Positions 57,990 to 64,000 of a stretch of DNA of 64,000 nt are shown piece by piece. Position 1 is the first letter of the stretch; the number at the start of each line of letters is the position of its first letter. The notes beneath the pieces are model-generated. The model worked only from the letters and a program-made list of their open reading frames with translations, did no database searches and was not told the DNA's origin. Both the position numbers and the translations under genes were made by a program. The DNA is taken from the NCBI RefSeq assembly GCF_000764305.2, contig NW_025940784.1, forward strand, positions 588,510 to 652,509, given 5' to 3'. Origin of the DNA: Hyalella azteca. Taxonomy: Eukaryota > Arthropoda > Malacostraca > Amphipoda > Hyalellidae.

Positions 57990-58650
57990 TCACCTACATC
58001 GGCTCCTCCGTAGACGCGCTGTTAGCATCGCCTTCATCAGCTGTTCTACGGAACGTGATGTCAGCATCACCAGTATCAGCCTCTAAAAAAACATACTCGG
58101 TTCTTTAATCGCCTCTTCCCTGTAGCGCGGCGTCTGAAGAAATGGGCAAGGAAGTTAAACAATCGATCGATCGAGGAAGTTAAACAAAATATCGATCGAG
58201 TCAAAACCGAGCTCTCATTTTCATTCCAAAATCTTAATTTTAAGGTTGCCTTACATTAGAATGTTACATTTTACATAAAATGACATTTTATGTCAAATAT
58301 AATTACATTTGACGTTACATCTCCAGACACAAAATGAAAGTTCTACTTCAGGATGAAACGACAGCCGCGCAAAAGGCATGATGTAGGAGTCAAATGGCTG
58401 CTAAACGTTTATTGGTGTAGGCATATATGATAAACACACAATATTATATGAGTATATGAAATTTCTGAATTTCATGCCACCTACGTTACGATTAAAGAAG
58501 TAAAATACTAAGAATATTATCAGGCTAACACGACGATGCCAGGTGAAGACGATACAATAAGAGTATAATGGAAATACCTAAATCTACTAATTTACTATAA
58601 TTATGGAAACATCGGTTCCAATATAAAGTTAGTTTGAAACCAACACCCAT
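57990..58650. other. Intergenic, no feature recognised
   Basis: It includes short local duplications (GATCGAGGAAGTTAAACAA near 58165-58190 and ACATTTTATG near 58265-58300). No gene was seen. Confidence 0.4.
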
Positions 58651-58654
58651 TCGT

Positions 58655-58790
58655 CTGTCTGTTTGATATTTAAATGATACTTTTTTGATATTCAAATGAT
58701 ACTGTTTTGATATTCGAATGATACTTTTTTGATATTCAAATGATACTGTTTTGATATTCAAATGATACATTTTTTATTTTCAAATGATAA
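58655..58790 (-). repeat. 22-bp tandem array TTTGATATTCAAATGATACT
   Basis: Six units of 21-23 bp. On the minus strand they give a repeated SIIRISKQYH-type peptide, which has no other support. Confidence 0.85.
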
Positions 58791-58934
58791 AAAAATCATT
58801 CCGTACCGAAATAAAATTCTCGCTTAACAGTACTTATTTGATTAAAAAATTCATCTATAATTTCATGCTAACGCTACTTATTAAGTTGTTACAGAACATC
58901 AAGAACTGAGGGAGAGAAATTCTGCACACCAAAC

Positions 58935-59135
58935 ATGATTTATTTGCGGGAGGTTACTTAGGCCATTTTCTGGAGGTTACTTAGGCTGTTTGTGGGAGGT
59001 TACTTAGGCCATTTACGGGAGGTTACTTAGGCCATTTTCTGGAGGTTATTTAGGCCATTTTCTGGCGGTTACTTAGGCGATTTGCTGGAGGTTATTTAGG
59101 CCATTTGCGGGAGGTTACTTAGGCTATTTGTTGAC
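58935..59135 (+). repeat. ~23-bp tandem array GGAGGTTACTTAGGCCATTT
   Basis: Eight to nine imperfect units. It does not overlap any recognised exon. Confidence 0.85.
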
Positions 59136-59543
59136 GTAAATGGGAATGTCTTCTGTTGAACATTCTGTATATTGAGACTCCTAGATTTTATAATAGTAAT
59201 AAAATAGCAGGTAAGCCTGGCGCTGCTTGCATGGGGACATTTACAGAAGTGGACCACCGATGGGGAATGCAAGGTATATTTAAGAATGAAAATTCAGCGT
59301 CTATTTTAGGAGGAAAATGCAGGGTCTGTTTTAGAAGGGAAATGTGAGGATAGTGCGGGAGTCCATTTTCGTTGACACGAAAATGGATAAAATTTGATAT
59401 ATTTTCTATAGATATTTTTCAACACAAAACGTGCTTATCATTCGCGATTACATCATCGGTGACTATAATCAAAGAATAAATATGAAATCATCCCGATCCT
59501 GAACTCCAATCTGACATAAGCTGTGAATTCATTGCCCTGCTAG

Positions 59544-59805
59544 AGCAGGGTGGTCCAGTGGTTCAAGTTCAGAGTACCAAGATTGGAACAGAGAAGTGCG
59601 GGTTCGATCCCAGCTCTGTGCGCCAGTTTCTGGTCAGAATCGGCGAGAAGTCCGGGCGGTTAAGCACAGCAGAATTGAAGCAGTGCGTTGCGTGTTCGAG
59701 ACCGTACCAAGCTGTGAATGTTCTGCAATGTTAAGAATCGGCGACAGGCCTACGGCCTACTAAACGCTGAAACCGCTATTGTTATTTTACTATTATTTTA
59801 TTACC
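59544..59805 (+). repeat. tRNA-headed SINE, full-length copy
   Basis: The head has A box TGGTCCAGTGG, B box GGTTCGATCCC and a CCA end (CTGTGCGCCA at 59616-59625). The body CAGTTTCTGGTCAGAATCGG, the CAGCAGAATTGAAGCAGTGC block, an AAGAATCGGCGACAGGCC tail and an ATT-rich end follow. The acceptor pairing is imperfect compared with the copy at 47.7 kb. The 3' end abuts the fucolectin 3' array and supplies a minus-strand AATAAA (59797-59802). Confidence 0.8.
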
Positions 59806-59894
59806 TACTCTTCCGGTTTCCGTTCTCGGAGAACTCCTTCTTCTTTTTTTCTGTGACATTCAGTGTTGGATTCTTCGCACGCTACTGACTCAAT

Positions 59895-60275
59895 GTTTTA
59901 GTTCAAGACAAAGACTTCCATCTCCGAGATCTCCATGACGATGCTGTTCCCGACTCAATGTTTTAGTTCAAGACAAAGACTTCCATCTCCGAGATCTCCA
60001 AGACGATGCTGTTCCTGCCTCAATGTTTTAGTACAAGACAAAGACTTCCATCTCCGAGATCTCCAAGACGATGCTGTTCCCGCCTCATGTTTTAGTTCAA
60101 GACAAAGACTTCCATCACCGCGATCTCCAAGACGATGCTGTTCTAGCCTCAATGTCTTAGTTCAAGTCAAAGTCAAAAAGTTCAAGTTAAAGTCTATCAC
60201 CGAGATCTCCAACACGATGCTGTTCCATCCTCATGTTTTAGTTCAAGACAAAGACTTCCATCTCCGAGATCTCCA
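59895..60275 (-). repeat. 65-bp minisatellite made of the fucolectin-like gene's last codons, stop and 3' UTR
   Basis: Copies begin (plus strand) at 59895, 59960, 60025, 60089, 60154 and 60235; spacing is 65, 65, 64, 65 and 81 bp. The last is the true gene end. On the minus strand every unit repeats GGAGATCTCGGAGATGGAAG and GTCTTTGTCTTGAAC followed by TAA, i.e. the final ~11 codons (ISEMEVFVLN) plus stop. The copies downstream of the true stop are 3' UTR. The unit at 60154 is the most diverged. Confidence 0.92.
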
Positions 60276-62356
60276 TGATGTAGTCAGTAGTCGCGACGTT
60301 TTTGTATACAGCGACGTAGCGGCTGCAGCGAGGGGGCGACACGTCGAACTCGTACCACTTCTCCCCCAAGGGGACCGGCCCGGGGATGGCCCCCACCAAG
60401 TCGTACTGGCTGAAGTCCATCGCAGTGGGAGGCACGTCGTTGCCAAGCAGAATCTGATATTAGATTCAGAAACTAAAATAATGAATTAAGTCTCGAATTT
60501 GTTTACAAATTACAACACAGAAGCTTAAAGTACAGAAACGAAATTCATGTTCCACATAATAAAAATGATGCTAGTGCGTCGTATCGTATGCTTAAATGAG
60601 GAAAACATTTTTTCTTTCCTACTACACATTCAGTTGCAAATCAAATCCCATTGGTACTTTCCAAATGCATGGTGCGTAATTAACTGTTTGATTCACCTGG
60701 TAGTTGTTAATTCGCCCTGGCATTACACCAACGTAAGGAAGCAGTCGAACTTTCTGCACCAACATGGCTCCCACCAAGTTGACGAGGAGCCACGGGGTCT
60801 TATACGCTCCTGTAGCATCCGAATGATACCTGGTGTCGTTGCGGCCGTCGACTGCGAACTCCTTCGTCCTGAGCGAGGGTTTGGAGAAATTAAATTATTA
60901 GACTATATTGAAATAAAGAATTTATACTTGTATAAGGAAATTAATATTTTCTTTCCTGTATTAGAAACAAACAATTTATAATTGCATAAAGAAATTTATA
61001 CATGTTTTACTAGAAACAAATAATTTTTAATTGGATAAAGAAATTTATACATGCTTTTGTAGAAACAAAGAATTCATACTTGCATAATTCCTGCTTGCGT
61101 GAAGCTATTGACCGACTCAAAAATTCGAGACGTTAATGATTCGGCGTTAATACAGAACAAATGAAATGAAGAAATTTATTTTGTTAGGAAAATATGCTTG
61201 ATGTATAGTTTTACAGATTATTTTATCAATGATGGTACAATCATGTGCGATGTTAAGACCAATTCTATACGATGCTAAGAATCGGCGGAAGCCCTACGGC
61301 TAAATAAACACTGAGACCACTCCTATTGTTTATTAAGTATATAACACAATTGTAAGTTAGTGTCCACTTTACAAGGTCATGTAGTTGGGGACGGCAGTGA
61401 CTGGCTTGCCACGCGCTACCTCCGTGGAGGTGTTGGTAGGCACGGGGGTCCGGAATGTGGCGGTCAGGCTGCCAGGCAACGTGACTTTCGACACCGTGCA
61501 AACGCCTCGGGGAGAATTCAGGGAGTGTACCATTAAACTGATTGTTAGAAAATGCTTCATAATTTCCGTATTTTAACTGATATGATAGTCAATATTTAAT
61601 GATCATTTACTCCTAGCCAAAATACACACGCTGAAACGAGGTATTGCATTATGAGCTGTGATTGCACCTAAAGATGTAACTCTTGATGTGTGAAACGCAA
61701 TTACAACGACTGGAACATACAAGTCAACACATCAATTTATACAATTTTTAAGAGAAAATTTAAGTGTATCGATGATCATCCATGAAAGCAAAACATCGTT
61801 TTGTCCAATTATAGGCACGCTATTACATCCACCTCGTGTAACAGTTCGAAATTTAACAGTAATTCATAAATAAAATAGCTGCCGAAGCTTGCATGCACGG
61901 GTTGGTCATAATAAATCAGTTCAATTTACATAAACATTTAAAATGTTTTCCAATATAAAAACATAGTAATATTATAATATATATAATTTGCACTAGTTTG
62001 AATAGTTTTAAATCAAAATATTTGCTCCGACTAGCGAATAATGACTAAAGAACGACTAAAATATTCAGCTCTATTTGAAATGAAATTATTAATGCTCTGC
62101 TGGCTTATTCATTTTGAAACAAGTCGCCGGAGATAAGGTGCCGCTTACCGTTGTCGAATTCGAACGCCTCACAGCGTCGGGCGGCGCAGAGCAGGCTACA
62201 CACAACGTGGGTGCTCACTGTAACAGTCAAAAGCTGGTCCGACAGAGCGATGCAGTTGCTAGGTTGTCGGGAGTCTCCCCAAAATATCGACTTCCCTTCC
62301 GCCCACAGAATGCAATGCCAGAAAAACAGGATTCCAGCCGAAGCACACGAATGCAT
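60238..62356 (-). CDS. Secreted PAN-like plus F5/8C (fucolectin-like) protein (4 exons, 242 aa)
   Basis: Exons are 62149-62356, 61373-61505, 60697-60868 and 60238-60453, with consistent phases. ATG 62356 is chosen over the upstream in-frame ATG at 62428 because it starts directly at a signal peptide (MHSCASAGILFFWHCILWAEG). Residues ~25-90 have a PAN/apple-type pattern (NCIALSD, VVCSLLCAARRCEAFEFDNG, VCTVSKVTLPG). The second half is a jelly-roll galactose-binding-like domain: FAVDGRNDTRYHSD, PWLLVNLVGAMLVQKVRLLP, then EFDVSPPRCSRYVAVYKN and the closing EISEMEVFVLN, as in fucolectins and F5/8C domains. A role in glycan or microbe recognition is inferred. The whole 3' end is embedded in a 65-bp array. 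It shares strand and layout with the C-type lectin gene 15 kb away. Confidence 0.75.
61250..61335 (+). repeat. SINE tail fragment in a fucolectin-like gene intron
   Basis: GATGCTAAGAATCGGCGGAA then GCCCTACGGCTAAATAAACA and CTGAGACC match the tail of the SINE at 59.7 kb. It lies just outside the exon ending at 61373. Confidence 0.7.
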
Positions 62357-63424
62357 TTTACTTTTTTTGAGTTGTTGGTATCTTTTCTGGAGTTTGGATT
62401 TAAGATGTATTTTGTCCTTCCGCATCAAGCAACTTCCTTAGACCTTACGTGACCATGCGTGCTGTGCTTATGGTGGAGAACTCCAGACTTACCGTTGTCA
62501 AACGGAGACTATATTGAATTTGTTCGACGTGACACAGCTACATTTAATATAAGCAAACAAATTATGTTGTATTATAAACTACAGAATTTGGATAAAATGT
62601 AAGTCACTTTTCGTGGCTTAAAAAGCCCCAGACCCTGATTGGACAGGGACAAAAGTTTGATAATTAGAGGTATGAACTTGAAATAATCTCCTTCAACGTT
62701 TCAGCTTCTGTCAAAAACTTTGGTATGAAGAATACAATCAAATCACCTGCGCTATGATGATTGAGTCGAAGAAGTTCCAGTTCGATCGATTGCTTTGAAT
62801 GTCCGCTGACTGAATTCCACAGCTTGACATTGACAAACCTTAAAGAAATTCAGCGAATTGTTATTTACTTTTGTTATAACAAAAAAAATAAATTTTGTCG
62901 ATGACCAGCTAATTTAATTGCAACGACAGGCCTGGGGTCGATAATACCTTTACGGAAGAACATTTCCACTGCAGACCAATGTCAAAAAATTGTTATTCAA
63001 CAAATGATTATAAATATACGAATTCAATTTTTAGAAAATCCGTTTACATGGTACCAGAATCGCCTATTTTGCAGGTGCTTTGCATCTTCCCCTAACCCCT
63101 TAAAAGAGATTAACGCTAATAAAGAATCTTAATAATTATCGTGAAAGAAATGAAGGAATAATCACATTACTACACACAATTACATTCATTTCTTCTCATT
63201 CACGGCAATTAAAATTATGGCTTTATTCCTTTCGGTTTTCATGCCTGAGAGTCCACGACTGAGAATCAGCTATTAGTTTTAGATAAATATTTTCAATATT
63301 TTATTTTATTGCATGAACATATAAAATCTCTATGGATTCCTCGCTTAGGAATGTTATAGAAGACGTGGGAAACTTCATTTAAATCTTATTAAATGAAATT
63401 GTTGTATTTTTTGCTAGTAAATCT
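62357..63424. other. Upstream flank of the fucolectin-like gene
   Basis: It is expected to contain the promoter. No core element or exon was recognised. Confidence 0.4.
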
Positions 63425-63850
63425 ATGTAGGGTGTTCACAGTTAGATAAGGATTATTATGTATGACAGCCAACGAAAAAAAACAGTGAAAATAGTTTTTC
63501 CGAAATTAAAGAGTTACTAGACATTAGATAGATAATGATGGTTCGAAAACGTCGCCCCTTTTTGCATCAAGGTGCAGTCTCTAAGATAAATAGATGAATA
63601 ATAAATAAATTGGTGTCATATTGAATCAGTCGGTCTAAAATCTTGTCGCTTGTTTGTAAACGTCCTAACCCTATTTGATTTATATCGGTAGAAGCACACT
63701 AATTGAAGGCAAATAATGCTAATAATAATAATAATAATAGTAATAAAAAATGATAGCAATAAAAGTAATGAGAAAAAGAATAATAATAACAATAATAATT
63801 ATAATAATAATTATTAAGAATAATACTAATAATAACAATTATAGCTGTTT
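63425..63850 (-). repeat. ~300-bp repeat R4, inverted copy, with an AAT/ATT tract
   Basis: It is the reverse complement of 57450-57768, from TAGGGTGTTCACAGTTAGAT through GGTTCGAAAACGTCGCC to AAGCACACTAATTGAAGGCA, then an AAT-rich microsatellite (63718-63840). Open frames through the microsatellite are artefacts. Confidence 0.85.
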
Positions 63851-64000
63851 GGCGCTCGTTAGGCCGGATCTGTCGCCGCTTCTTAACCCTTTCGTGACGG
63901 AAGGGACTGTGGCGTCCCGCTCTATGTTTTACCATATAACTTGCAAGCAACACAACATTAGAGGCGCAGCTAACCACAGGGCATATTAGAAACACTCCTG

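Noticed and set aside
62357..62428. Upstream in-frame ATG of the fucolectin-like gene
   Set aside because: It would put a 24-residue Lys-rich stretch before a clear signal peptide; ATG 62356 starts directly at the signal peptide.

Overview
The window is nuclear DNA from a multicellular animal. Every recognisable gene is split by GT-AG introns of a few hundred bases to over 1 kb, intergenic DNA is AT-rich, and the protein families are metazoan. Mariner-type transposons, tRNA-derived SINEs and small secreted PAN-plus-lectin genes point to an arthropod, most likely a crustacean. That placement is inference; no species can be named from the sequence alone.

Layout. (1) 210-7760, plus strand: nine 3' exons of an MFSD4/NaGLT1-type sugar transporter whose first exon(s) lie left of the window. 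(2) 11220-31085, minus strand: three genes in a row. CCDC174 is complete (9 coding exons, 527 aa). FARS2, mitochondrial phenylalanyl-tRNA synthetase, is complete (8 exons, 496 aa). PRORP, the protein-only mitochondrial RNase P nuclease, is complete (10 exons, 436 aa). FARS2 and PRORP act on the same pool of mitochondrial tRNAs. (3) 31.8-42.4 kb: repeats, including a mosaic family with long inverted arms, a 943-bp palindromic element and an 851-bp TIR element with 11-bp target duplications. (4) 42675-45884, minus: a secreted protein with a PAN-like N-terminal module and a C-type lectin domain. (5) 46-57 kb: TIR elements, a tRNA-headed SINE, a nearly intact 1,290-bp mariner-like transposon with 26-bp perfect TIRs and one internal stop, and a decayed LINE ORF1. 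(6) 60238-62356, minus: a second secreted PAN-like protein, this time with an F5/8C or fucolectin-like domain, flanked by two inverted copies of a ~300-bp repeat.

The most unusual pattern is where the tandem repeats sit. In five of the six genes, short tandem duplications lie exactly across exon edges: acceptors, donors, or the last codons plus the stop. Each repeat unit carries its own copy of the splice site or stop codon. Examples are MFSD4 (2687-2943), FARS2 (21280-21530), PRORP (28012-28200), the C-type lectin (42492-42690) and the fucolectin-like gene (59895-60275). One duplicated donor in the transporter would add 15 residues in frame. A second point of interest is PRORP, which has a very short pre-catalytic region and a Ser where the fourth metal-binding Asp is expected.
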